From Streptococcus cuniculi (GTDB lineage: Bacteria > Bacillota > Bacilli > Lactobacillales > Streptococcaceae), in NCBI RefSeq assembly GCF_004570575.1, contig NZ_SPPD01000014.1, forward strand, positions 1 through 52,747: a stretch of 52,747 bases of DNA, given 5' to 3'. The position numbers and the translations under genes were made by a program. Positions within the stretch are counted from its first letter, which is position 1; each line of letters starts with the position of its first letter. Positions 45,538 through 52,747 of this stretch are shown piece by piece. A model generated the notes under the pieces. That model was given only the letters and a program-made list of their open reading frames with translations, was not told the DNA's origin and searched no databases.

Positions 45538-46272
45538 TTACTTATCTGAAATCGATACTCCAAGTGCTTGATAGAGAGTATCAGGAGACGGTGAGGAGAT
45601 GTCGTGGACAATCTGCCCGTCTTTTAAAACGAGAGCTCGATCAGTTTGAGAGGCTAACTCCAAATCGTGTGTGACCATGAGGACGCACTTTCCAGCTTTG
45701 GCTAACCCCTTTAATAAGTCAAAAATAATCTGTCGAGAATGACTATCCAGAGCTCCTGTAGGCTCATCTGCAAAAATAATGGAACTATCTGATAAAATTG
45801 CACGGGCAATAGCTACTTTTTGTTGCTCTCCACCTGAAAGATGTTTGACAAAGGTATGGGCATCCGCTTGGAATTTCATCTGGGATAGCAGGTTATGGAT
45901 TTTCTTTGTATCAACAGGGCGATGAGATAGTCGTAATGGAATCGCTATATTTTCAAGGACTGGCAAAGCAGGGAGTAGATTATAAGATTGAAAGATAAAG
46001 GCAATATCCTTGCGACGTAATTTGGCTAGTTGGCTGTTCCGTAGCTTGTAGGGATTGAGACCATTGATATGAACAGATCCACTAGAGGGAGCAAGGAGAC
46101 TTGAGATACATTTGAGTAAAGTCGATTTTCCAGAGCCACTAATACCGAGAATACTAGTAAACTCGTTGTAATGTGCTTGAAGTGAGATGTTCTTGAGAAC
46201 AGAAGCTGTCTTATTCTGATCAATTTGGAACTCTTTGGACAGGTTGGAAACAGTGATTGCTGTATGGGTCAT
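45538..46272 (-). CDS. ABC exporter ATPase (MacB/LolD-like)
   Basis: The 244-residue ATPase has Walker A GISGSGKSTLLKC, Q-loop FQSYNLLPAL, signature LSGGEQQKVAIARAI and Walker B SIIFADEPTGALDSHSRQ, the ADEPTGALD form typical of MacB/LolD/BceA exporters. The frame runs upstream to 46332, but MTHTAITVSNLSKEF at 46272 has GGAGG 5 nt before it, so I use that start. It drives the permease at 44198-45526. Confidence 0.9.
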   Translation of the reverse strand: MTHTAITVSNLSKEFQIDQNKTASVLKNISLQAHYNEFTSILGISGSGKSTLLKCISSLLAPSSGSVHINGLNPYKLRNSQLAKLRRKDIAFIFQSYNLLPALPVLENIAIPLRLSHRPVDTKKIHNLLSQMKFQADAHTFVKHLSGGEQQKVAIARAILSDSSIIFADEPTGALDSHSRQIIFDLLKGLAKAGKCVLMVTHDLELASQTDRALVLKDGQIVHDISSPSPDTLYQALGVSISDK

Positions 46273-46470
46273 AGGGGCCTCCAAGGTGATAAAAATGTTA
46301 TTGTCATTTAGTTCATACCTAAAGGTAGACAAGCTGTAAAGCGAACAAGGTTTGCAAGAGATATGTCACTACCAAAGGGATTTTCAGCAGTAACTTGCTA
46401 AAGAGAGAACAGTTTTTTAGGGCGTGTTCGGTTGGAGATAAGACTATAGTATTCGTCTGCTATCTATCTT

Positions 46471-47309
46471 CTACCTCACCCGAATATCGCCTGTAGCGGT
46501 TTGAAGATTGAGTTGTCCTGCGGTCTTGCCTTGATAGTGGAAGGTGTTTGAAACGCTACCGAGCTCAGCATCGACATCAATGTGAACAGCCGATTTAGGG
46601 TTGAGTTGGAGATCGATGCTGCCGAGGTCTGTTAAGATACTATTTTCTCCGGCTAGACTAAGGTTGGTAGCGGTCATCTCTCCGACATTCAGTTGTATCA
46701 ATCCTGTTTCCTGATTCTGGGGAGCTAGGCTGCTATTTTTCAGGTGAATGTCTCCGTATCTAGATTCACATCAACCGTTCCAAGTTTTGCCCTATTTAGT
46801 TCGACAAATCCCACATTGACAGATAGCTGGACCTTATCAATCTGGACATCTTCCAAGTGAAGGTTTCCGACGTCAATCGAACCAATTAATTCTTTCAAGT
46901 TTGTTCCCTTAGGAATCTCTAAGCGAGGAATACGGTCTTCGACCCAATTCTGTTGACTGAGATGAAGAACAACTTCGAAGAGGCCATTGACATTGACGAA
47001 AGAATTCTGCTGATTGTCAGTAACGGTCAGTTTTTGCTCGCCTAACTGATATCGAACAGGAACAGTCTTATCTTTGAGATAGTGATAGTAGCTGAGGTGA
47101 AATTGGTCGTCTTTTGAAGGAGAAAGAATAATGCTCGTTTGGATTTCGAGGGACTCTAGCCTGTCAAAGTCAACTGTTTCGAGCCTACGGTTCGTAATTT
47201 GTTGCTCCACATCTGTCCAGCCCCCGAGTAGGAAGCCAATTCCTGTGAGACTGAGTCCGATAAAGAGAAGGGTTAAGCAGACTTTGGTAAAGCGATTAAA
47301 TGATTTCAT
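46471..47309 (-). pseudogene. DUF4097-type beta-repeat membrane protein, frameshifted
   Basis: The first part (47309 down to 46740) encodes a single N-terminal span (FTKVCLTLLFIGLSLTGIGFLLGG) followed by a beta-rich DUF4097 region, and stops after DVNLDTETFT. The next frame continues naturally: reading GATACGGGAGACATT instead of the observed GATACGGAGACATT gives TGDIHLKNSSL and then IQLNVGEMTATNLSLAGEN to a stop at 46471. One missing G in a GGG run therefore explains the break. The intact protein would be about 280 residues, ending GDIRVR. It overlaps the preceding DUF1700 gene by 14 nt. A truncated secreted form may still be made. Confidence 0.82.
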
Positions 47310-47880
47310 GACGGTTTCTCCTAATGATTTTTTCTTGAATCAAGCGAACAAGGGCAAGGATAGCCTTTCTTCCAAGGATAATGGTTGCTTGTGTACCGAG
47401 AGCTCCAAGAGCAATGGCAACAAGTCCCAGCCCAACAAAGAGGAGGGAGCTGGTCCAGCCGATAGAAAAACTCTGAAAGGCTGCAAGCAGAAGAGCTAAA
47501 CCTACAGCAAGGGCGCTAATCCACACAGAAGCTAATACCAAAAGGAAGCTAAAAACGAGGAGAATAGCAGTTAGAAACAAGGCTAAGAGGGTGAGGGCTA
47601 GGGGAAAGGCGACAGGTGCTGCTAGGATGCTGAGTGCGACAATGAGGATGGTATGTTGAGTCGTAGTAGTGCCAGCCTTGGTCTTTTTCTCATAGAGTTG
47701 GTCGAGAATTTCCCGTGCGGCCTGCTTGGGACTGCCTAAGTCAGCAATCACTTGTGCCTCATTTTCAGCTCCTGCCTCATCAAAGTATTCATTAAAATGC
47801 TCCATTGCGTCTTGATAGTCCTCTGCTGGTAGGTGTTTGAGGTATCGTTGCAAATGTGTAAGATATTCGTTACGTGTCAT
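47296..47880 (-). CDS. DUF1700 membrane protein
   Basis: The 194-residue protein starts MTRNEYLTHLQRYLKHLPAEDYQDAMEHFNEYFDEAG, the DUF1700 helical domain, followed by about four membrane spans from residue 75. The family typically sits beside a PadR regulator and DUF4097 proteins and is implicated in envelope homeostasis. Its N-terminal domain is closely related to that of the next gene upstream (MTRNEYLSQLQAAL...). The stop overlaps the start of the DUF4097 gene. Confidence 0.85.
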   Translation of the reverse strand: MTRNEYLTHLQRYLKHLPAEDYQDAMEHFNEYFDEAGAENEAQVIADLGSPKQAAREILDQLYEKKTKAGTTTTQHTILIVALSILAAPVAFPLALTLLALFLTAILLVFSFLLVLASVWISALAVGLALLLAAFQSFSIGWTSSLLFVGLGLVAIALGALGTQATIILGRKAILALVRLIQEKIIRRNRHEII

Positions 47881-47890
47881 GTGATTCTCC

Positions 47891-48991
47891 TTATTTGATC
47901 GTTAGCATACCGTCTTCGTTTTCAATGGTTAAACGGTGTTCTTCATCGGGAGCTTGGTAGTCAAATTGGCTGTAATCGTCGTCAACTTGAATCTGTCCCT
48001 GAAGTTTTGGAGAAATGGACATAGCCCCGTCTTCAGAAGAAAAATGATAGGAAGTTCCAGCCTGTTTCTCTAGTGTCAAGGAAAGATGGCTGTCACAGGC
48101 TGAGATGTGGACATGCTGCAAGAAACGAACAGTAGAAGCAGAGAAATTGGCATCGTCTAGTTCCAAGTGTGCCTGCTCAATGGTGGAGTGAGAGAGGCTC
48201 ATGTTGCTGTCGCTCATCTCGAGAGACAGCTTTTGCAAGTGGCTATCCTTTATCGTGATATTTGCATCTTCTAATTCGAGTGATGTAGTAACGGTTGTCA
48301 GACCTTCCATAGAGAGGTTAGAGTCTTCAACTTCTAGGGCAAGTGTTTGGATAGTCGGTAGTTTTAATTGCAGATTGGTATCTTCCAATCTTCCAGTCAG
48401 TTTGTTGAGCTGGATATGTCTTGGAAGAGCAAGTGTGACTTCAGGATTAAAAGCAAACTGCAAGAAGAAATGAGCTGGAACGCGGATGCCTCCGTCTCGG
48501 CTTTGCAGTGACAAGGTCTTTCCGTAAATACTGTGGTGAAATGGCTTTTCTGCATTCAGTTGATGTTGGAAGTAGCGCAATTCTATACGTTCTGTTTCGG
48601 ATTCTATGATGGTAAGGTGGAAATCCTCCAGTTCCAATTGAATCGTATCAATATCTTCCAGAGTTAGGGTAACTGGAGAAAATGCCTCTCTTGCTTCACG
48701 TTGGGAATCTTGAAGCGTCTGTTGGGTTTTCTCAAACAATCGATTCCAAATACTGATTTGCGGAGAGGTGATAGGATCTGTTTCTGTCACATGTTGGACG
48801 ACTTCCATATCAAGATTGGCAAGAATTTCTTCAGCTGCTTCTTGTGGTGTTCCTAGGTGCCGAATCGCCTCATCAACATCTGGACATTCGTCAAAATATT
48901 CGTTGAAATACTCTAAGACATCTTCTTTGTCTTGTTGACTGAGCGTTTCTAAGGCCGCTTGTAGTTGTGAAAGATATTCGTTGCGTGTCAT
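47891..48991 (-). CDS. DUF1700-DUF4097 fusion protein without membrane span
   Basis: The 366-residue protein joins an N-terminal DUF1700 helical domain (about 1-70) to a long C-terminal beta-repeat region (about 115-366). There, short strands such as LELEDANITIKDSHLQKLSLEMSDSNMSLSHS recur roughly every 20 residues with alternating D/S/N turns, as in DUF4097 beta-helix sheets. I see no signal peptide or membrane span, so it should be cytoplasmic or peripherally attached via the DUF1700 partner. Its ATG overlaps the padR stop by 4 nt (ATGA), so the two are translationally coupled. Confidence 0.85.
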   Translation of the reverse strand: MTRNEYLSQLQAALETLSQQDKEDVLEYFNEYFDECPDVDEAIRHLGTPQEAAEEILANLDMEVVQHVTETDPITSPQISIWNRLFEKTQQTLQDSQREAREAFSPVTLTLEDIDTIQLELEDFHLTIIESETERIELRYFQHQLNAEKPFHHSIYGKTLSLQSRDGGIRVPAHFFLQFAFNPEVTLALPRHIQLNKLTGRLEDTNLQLKLPTIQTLALEVEDSNLSMEGLTTVTTSLELEDANITIKDSHLQKLSLEMSDSNMSLSHSTIEQAHLELDDANFSASTVRFLQHVHISACDSHLSLTLEKQAGTSYHFSSEDGAMSISPKLQGQIQVDDDYSQFDYQAPDEEHRLTIENEDGMLTIK

Positions 48992-49305
48992 TTTCGTAGA
49001 CTCCCTTCTATAATGCCATCAATATTGTCTTTGTATTCCGTCCATTCTGTCTGCAAAAAGATAATTTGCTTGCGCCCCTGGTCGGTAATCTTGTAATATT
49101 TGCGCTTGCGCCCCTGAAATTCCTGAGAGTAGGTGGTCACAAAGGCTGCTTTTTCCAGCTTTTTCAAAATAGGATACATGGTTGACTCCTTAATATCAGC
49201 TACAATCTTAATGGTCTGACTGATTTCATATCCGTAGGAATCTTGCTTTTCGACAATGGACAGGATCAGAAATTCGATTAAGACAGAGGAGACAGGATAG
49301 TACAT
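48988..49305 (-). CDS. PadR family transcriptional regulator
   Basis: The 105-residue winged-helix protein has the PadR signature SYGYEISQTI, STMYPILKKLEKAAFV and GRKRKYYKITDQGRKQ. Small PadR proteins usually repress the operon they head and release on binding a hydrophobic or cell-envelope-active compound. It heads the DUF1700/DUF4097 cluster, and a large inverted repeat brackets its promoter. The ATG follows GAGGTGAG. Confidence 0.9.
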   Translation of the reverse strand: MYYPVSSVLIEFLILSIVEKQDSYGYEISQTIKIVADIKESTMYPILKKLEKAAFVTTYSQEFQGRKRKYYKITDQGRKQIIFLQTEWTEYKDNIDGIIEGSLRK

Positions 49306-49323
49306 ATGCTCACCTCGACTATG

Positions 49324-49395
49324 TGTAAATATTTTATATATAAATTATATACATATCTCCAAGCAATGTCAAGCATTATATATAAAATTTTTACA
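49324..49395 (-). promoter_or_regulatory. padR promoter flanked by an inverted repeat (probable PadR operators)
   Basis: On the minus strand TTGACA (49372-49367) and TATAAT (49349-49344) are separated by exactly 17 bp. Both sides are bordered by arms of a 19-bp inverted repeat with one mismatch: TGTAAATATTTTATATATA (49324-49342) and the reverse complement of TATATATAAAATTTTTACA (49377-49395). The arms flank the promoter, which is a good arrangement for repression by looping or dimer pairs. Confidence 0.75.
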
Positions 49396-49397
49396 TA

Positions 49398-49431
49398 CTA
49401 AAAACCAAGCACCGTTAACGTGCTTGGTTTA
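49398..49431 (-). terminator. Terminator of the XRE regulator gene
   Basis: AAACCAAGCA (49402-49411) pairs perfectly with TGCTTGGTTT (49421-49430); on the minus strand a T run follows. It separates the XRE gene from the padR operon. Confidence 0.85.
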
Positions 49432-49432
49432 G

Positions 49433-50071
49433 CTATTTCATCATCAGAACAACCAGTTTGTCAAAATCAATCGTCGTCGTAAATGTTCCTGTTTGAAGTT
49501 CGAGACTGTTTTCGTGGACAGCGCTCACTTGGCTAAAGAGGTAGTGATTGCCACCCCAAAATTGATCTGTATTCGTGTAGGCCTTGCATTTTCCAAGGGA
49601 GATATGGTTGAAGGGGGTGTAGTCCTCTTCCCTTTTGACGAGAATATCCAGACAGCGATGGAGATTAAAGTAGCCGTAGCGTTTGTGTTTTTCAAAACAA
49701 ATCATATTTTTGTAGCAACCAACGATTTTGACATTCCGCAGGACCTGATACCAGATGGTATTGAGAGAGACATCGCAGACCTTTCCGAGATAATCTTGGA
49801 TTGAAAGACCAGTGGTTCGTTGAGGTTTGACTTCGGGTATTTCTTGCTCTGCTTTTTGCTGAATTGGGAAATCAATCTCTTCTCTGACTATCTGGTCCAA
49901 ACTGATGTCTGCAAAGTCAGCTATTTTGATGAGAATTTGAAGGTCAGGAATAGCACTGCCATTTTCCCACTTGGAGACCGATTGGCGACTGACTACAAAT
50001 GTTTCAGCGAATTGTTCCTGTGACAATTGATGAATGGTACGAATGAGACGAATTTTTTCATTTAGTAACAT
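49433..50071 (-). CDS. XRE family regulator with an uncharacterised C-terminal domain
   Basis: The 212-residue protein opens with a classical XRE helix-turn-helix (IRLIRTIHQLSQEQFAETFVVSRQSVSKWENGSAIPDL). It continues after a linker into a domain of about 110 residues beginning LSIQDYLGKVCDVSLNTIWYQ that I cannot assign. The second domain is rich in aromatics and Cys (CYKNMICFEKHKRYGYF), and could bind a ligand or metal. The ribosome binding site AAGGAGGTGA is perfect. It is a single gene ending at its own terminator. Confidence 0.82.
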   Translation of the reverse strand: MLLNEKIRLIRTIHQLSQEQFAETFVVSRQSVSKWENGSAIPDLQILIKIADFADISLDQIVREEIDFPIQQKAEQEIPEVKPQRTTGLSIQDYLGKVCDVSLNTIWYQVLRNVKIVGCYKNMICFEKHKRYGYFNLHRCLDILVKREEDYTPFNHISLGKCKAYTNTDQFWGGNHYLFSQVSAVHENSLELQTGTFTTTIDFDKLVVLMMK

Positions 50072-50216
50072 AGTGTCACCTCCTTATCCTTACTCTAGCA
50101 AATGGAAGGGTATTTGCCAAGAAAGCCTCCTTTATATTTTGCTACTATTGGTTGCACAGGGGCAAAAATCTCTTGAAAACGAAACGGACTGCAGTCAAGT
50201 GGGTGTTTATGATCGT

Positions 50217-51437
50217 TTATTTATGCCCTACAATGCCTAAGATGACGTCAACCGCTTTTTCCATGGTTTCAAGGCTGACAAATTCAAAGCGTCCGTGCAT
50301 GTTTTCACCACCAGCAAAGATATTAGGTGTTGGAATCCCCATGAAGGAGATTTTAGAACCGTCCGTTCCCCCACGAACTGGCTCGATAATTGGCTGAATA
50401 CTGAGATTTTCCATGACTTCTTTTGCAATGGTAATGGGGGTCATGTCCTTTTCAATAATTTTCTTCATGTTGTAGTATTGATCTTGAAGATTGACGATGA
50501 CGCGTGGTGTGTTAAAGTCTTGATTCATCTTTTCTGCAATATCGAGCATCAATTGTTTGCGATCTAGGAAATCTGCCTCTTCAAAATCACGAATAATGTA
50601 AGAAGCATGTGCCTGATCTACGCTTCCTGACATATCCATGAGGTGGAAGAATCCTTGGTAGCCGTCTGTTTTTTCAGGGCGATCCGCTTCTGGAAGAGCA
50701 TTGTGAAAATCAATTGCTAATTGGAAAGCATTAATCATTTGATCCTTGGCAGATCCTGGGTGCACGTTGCGACCGATAAAGTCAATCTTGGCACCAGCAG
50801 CGCTAAATGTTTCGTACTGGAGTTCGCCCAATGGTCCACCGTCCATGGTGTAGGCAAAGTCCACATCAAAATCTTCTACATCAAACTTGTCGGCACCGAC
50901 TCCGATTTCTTCGTCAGGACCAAATCCAACCCGAATTTCGCAGTGCTTGATTTCAGGATGTGCGACCAAGTATTCAATCGCTGTCATGATTTCAGCAATT
51001 CCCGACTTATCATCAGAACCTAGCAGGGTTGTTCCGTCTGTTGTAATCAAGGTTTGACCATGGTAGTTGTTGAGCTGCGGGAAATCTTTTGGGTGCAATT
51101 CAAAGCCAGATGTTCCAAGAGTAATCGGCTTACCGTCATAGTTTTCAATAATCTGTGGATTAACTCCTTCGGCATTGAAGTCGGCTGTGTCCATGTGGGC
51201 GATAAAGCCAATCTTGCGGGTCAAACTTGGGTCGTTAGCAGGAAGGGTTCCGACGGCAAAGCCATTTGGCAAATAGTGGACATTTTGAAGCCCGATGCGT
51301 TCCATTTCAGGAAGCAGGATATTTTGAGCAAACTCCACCTGATTTTGCGTACTAGGTGTGGTCGTAGAGTTCTCATCTGAACGTGTGTTTTCTTTCACGT
51401 AGACAAGAAAGCGGTCTAAAAGAGTAGGGTATTTCAT
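50217..51437 (-). CDS. pepT: Peptidase T (tripeptidase)
   Basis: The 406-residue M20 metallopeptidase removes the N-terminal residue from tripeptides in the cytoplasm. Zinc ligands lie in [33 protein letters not shown] and [10 protein letters not shown], and [23 protein letters not shown] near the end is the usual PepT signature. Length matches the family (about 407). AAGGAG lies before the ATG. It probably helps casein- or host-peptide nutrition. No operon partner is obvious other than the HAD gene 13 nt upstream on the same strand. Confidence 0.97.
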   Translation of the reverse strand: MKYPTLLDRFLVYVKENTRSDENSTTTPSTQNQVEFAQNILLPEMERIGLQNVHYLPNGFAVGTLPANDPSLTRKIGFIAHMDTADFNAEGVNPQIIENYDGKPITLGTSGFELHPKDFPQLNNYHGQTLITTDGTTLLGSDDKSGIAEIMTAIEYLVAHPEIKHCEIRVGFGPDEEIGVGADKFDVEDFDVDFAYTMDGGPLGELQYETFSAAGAKIDFIGRNVHPGSAKDQMINAFQLAIDFHNALPEADRPEKTDGYQGFFHLMDMSGSVDQAHASYIIRDFEEADFLDRKQLMLDIAEKMNQDFNTPRVIVNLQDQYYNMKKIIEKDMTPITIAKEVMENLSIQPIIEPVRGGTDGSKISFMGIPTPNIFAGGENMHGRFEFVSLETMEKAVDVILGIVGHK

Positions 51438-51449
51438 GTTGTTCTCCTT

Positions 51450-52262
51450 TTAATGTAAAATGTGTTTATAAATGGCTTTGGCTACACCGTCTTGGTCATT
51501 GGTATCGGTGACATCATCTGCTATAGATTTGATGTGGTCATTGGCATTGCCCATTGCGATACTGAGATCTACAAATTCAAGCATTTCAATATCGTTATTG
51601 GCATCGCCAATGGCCATGATTTCCTCAGGTAAAATCTGCAGGTGTTCCGCTAATTTCTTCAAGGCAGAAGCCTTATTTGTTCCTGCTGGCAGGATTTCTA
51701 GTAGCACATCCTGCGAGCGTACAGCGTCAAAGTGTTGGTTGAGTGTTGCTGCGTGTTTGGTTTCAAACGCATCCGTTGCTTCCTTGGTGCCGACAAACAT
51801 GGCTTGGAAGAGATGACGGCTCTGATTGGTCGCCTCCTCCATGCTTAAAATCGTTGGCTCCACAAAGACCAAGTTAGCATCTGTGCGTGAGTATTCATTT
51901 GGCTGATCGTCAAGGACATAGTAGTGCTCCTCGTCAAACAAGGTCAATTGCATCTCACTTTCTGGAATGAAAGTGGTCAGGTAGCGAATGTCATCAGGTG
52001 ATAGTTCCTCCCAGTCTATCAACTTCCAATCACTCGTCTGGTGGGTTGAACAGCCATTATTGACAATGACGTACTCATTTTCCGCATCCAGTCCCAGCTG
52101 GTCAAAGTATGGCTTGACCCCTGTCAACATACGCCCAGTACAAAGAACTAGCTTGACACCGCTCTCCACAGCCCGATGAATTGCCTCAATCTGGGGCTCT
52201 GTCAACTGCTTCTGACTATTGAGCAAAGTCCCGTCCATATCAAGGGCAAGTAATTTTATCAT
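51450..52262 (-). CDS. Cof-type HAD-superfamily phosphatase
   Basis: The 270-residue protein begins MIKLLALDMDGTLLNSQKQ with the nucleophile Asp in DMDGTLL, then LVLCTGRML (motif II), Lys in the NKASALKKLAEHL context (motif III) and MAIGDANNDIEMLEFVDLSIAMGNA (motif IV). It is a sugar-phosphate or flavin phosphatase of the Cof subfamily with broad specificity. The long frame starts at 52358, but MIKLLALD at 52262 has GGAGGA upstream. It is transcribed with pepT. Confidence 0.93.
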   Translation of the reverse strand: MIKLLALDMDGTLLNSQKQLTEPQIEAIHRAVESGVKLVLCTGRMLTGVKPYFDQLGLDAENEYVIVNNGCSTHQTSDWKLIDWEELSPDDIRYLTTFIPESEMQLTLFDEEHYYVLDDQPNEYSRTDANLVFVEPTILSMEEATNQSRHLFQAMFVGTKEATDAFETKHAATLNQHFDAVRSQDVLLEILPAGTNKASALKKLAEHLQILPEEIMAIGDANNDIEMLEFVDLSIAMGNANDHIKSIADDVTDTNDQDGVAKAIYKHILH

Positions 52263-52300
52263 AGATTCCTCCTTCAGTATTCTATAGACTAGTATAGCAT

Positions 52301-52328
52301 AAAAAAACAGCCCAGTGGGCTGTTTTTT
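52301..52328. terminator. Bidirectional terminator upstream of the HAD gene
   Basis: AAAAAACAGCCCA and GGGCTGTTTTTT pair perfectly with A and T runs on both sides. It seems to be the prototype of the following tandem units, which share CTGTTTTTT. Confidence 0.85.
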
Positions 52329-52556
52329 CACGCGCCTAGAAACACGAAAGCGCGTCAAGCCCCTTGTGCTGTTTTTTCCCGAGCCTGAAAATAGGCAAGC
52401 GAGGTTAGCCCCTTGTGCTGTTTTTTCCCGAGCCTGAAAATAGGCAAGCGAGGTTAGCCCCTTGTGCTGTTTTTTCCCGAGCCCGAAAATAGGAGAGCGA
52501 GGTTAGCCCCTTGTGCTGTTTTTTCACGCGCCTAGAAACCCGAAAGCGTGGTTAAG
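52320..52556. repeat. Tandem repeat, five units of 49 bp
   Basis: The string CTGTTTTTT recurs at 52320, 52369, 52418, 52467 and 52516, exactly 49 bp apart. Units 2, 3 and 4 share TCCCGAGCCTGAAAATAGG with one to three substitutions; units 1 and 5 carry CACGCGCCTAGAAAC instead. Each unit is a short inverted repeat with a T run, so the array is a string of terminator-like hairpins. It lies in the non-coding 52263-52697 region. Confidence 0.92.
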
Positions 52557-52644
52557 TAGGGTGGATTGTTTAAAGAGCCAGGGTGGCAGAAAGACGACAC
52601 TAAGGGCTCAAGGCAGTCCATCCCGAGTTTATCACTTAAAAACA

Positions 52645-52694
52645 AGCAAAGACCAGCTCCCTCCTTGTGTGCCAAGGGATTTGGCTGGTCTTTA
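52645..52694. terminator. Bidirectional terminator before the next gene
   Basis: AAAGACCAGC (52648-52657) pairs perfectly with GCTGGTCTTT (52684-52693). On the minus strand it ends the partial gene whose 3' end is at 52698. Confidence 0.85.
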
Positions 52695-52697
52695 AAT

Positions 52698-52747
52698 TTA
52701 TTTTAGTGTTGTATATGGATTTTTAGCGTAATGTTTGAGCTCTTCAA
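52698..52747 (-). CDS. C-terminal end of an unidentified gene (partial)
   Basis: A minus-strand frame ends EELKHYAKNPYTTLK followed by a stop at 52700-52698, five bases before a terminator. The protein continues beyond the window, and 15 residues are too few to identify it. Confidence 0.5.
   Translation of the reverse strand, partial: EELKHYAKNPYTTLK

Noticed and set aside
52320..52556. CRISPR array
   Set aside because: The units are contiguous 49-bp repeats without unique spacers, and no cas genes are present.

Overview
The window looks like a Firmicutes chromosome, most probably a Streptococcus close to S. suis (inference). The supporting features are the housekeeping block dnaE - pfkA - pyk - lepB-like - glmS, an LPXTG-anchored SpuA-type pullulanase, an mtlA-mtlR-mtlF-mtlD operon, an MntE-type exporter with an Asn-Asp/Asp-Asp metal site, and streptococcal-style intergenic repeats. 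No origin, CRISPR array, rRNA or complete insertion sequence was seen.

Region 1 (1-1900) is an accessory-looking island ending at tRNA-Ser(GGA). Its most striking content is a probable large structured non-coding RNA of about 600 nt (about 282-889). It has a consensus promoter, a perfect 19-bp pairing between its two ends, several internal hairpins and a terminator. Two perfect palindromes, a promoter with an embedded operator-like dyad, a 48-aa cationic amphipathic peptide, a 23-aa membrane peptide and a 63-aa HTH protein follow.

Region 2 (1900-16430) holds a decayed adenosine deaminase gene, the cell-wall pullulanase, a GntR/ABC exporter operon on the minus strand, dnaE, and the glycolytic pair pfkA-pyk.

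Region 3 (15674-20740) is a DeoR-controlled operon for a three- or four-carbon ketose. It encodes an RpiB-like isomerase, a TPI-like isomerase, DhaM, DhaK, DhaL and two small related membrane proteins. The composition resembles the Listeria gol operon (lmo0344-0352), but dhaK and dhaL are frameshifted.

Region 4 (20740-28910) has an MFS transporter, a zinc alcohol dehydrogenase behind a MerR-type 19-bp-spacer promoter, an FAD amine oxidase, a small membrane protein, an SGNH hydrolase, a signal-peptidase-like protein lacking the Ser/Lys catalytic pair, and glmS.

Region 5 (29080-42780) carries two polyol PTS operons flanking an amino-acid ABC importer. The first is galactitol-like (PRD regulator, EIIA, EIIB, EIIC, dehydrogenase) with a cre site. 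The second is mannitol (mtlA, mtlR, mtlF, mtlD). Both feed sugar phosphates into central metabolism next to pfkA/pyk and glmS.

Region 6 (42766-52747) is almost entirely minus strand. It contains MntE, an FtsX-type ABC exporter, a PadR-controlled DUF1700/DUF4097 cluster whose last gene is frameshifted, an XRE regulator, PepT and a Cof-type HAD phosphatase. It ends with a five-unit 49-bp tandem repeat and the 3' end of another gene.

All identifications rest on reading translated motifs and DNA signals by eye; no database search was possible.
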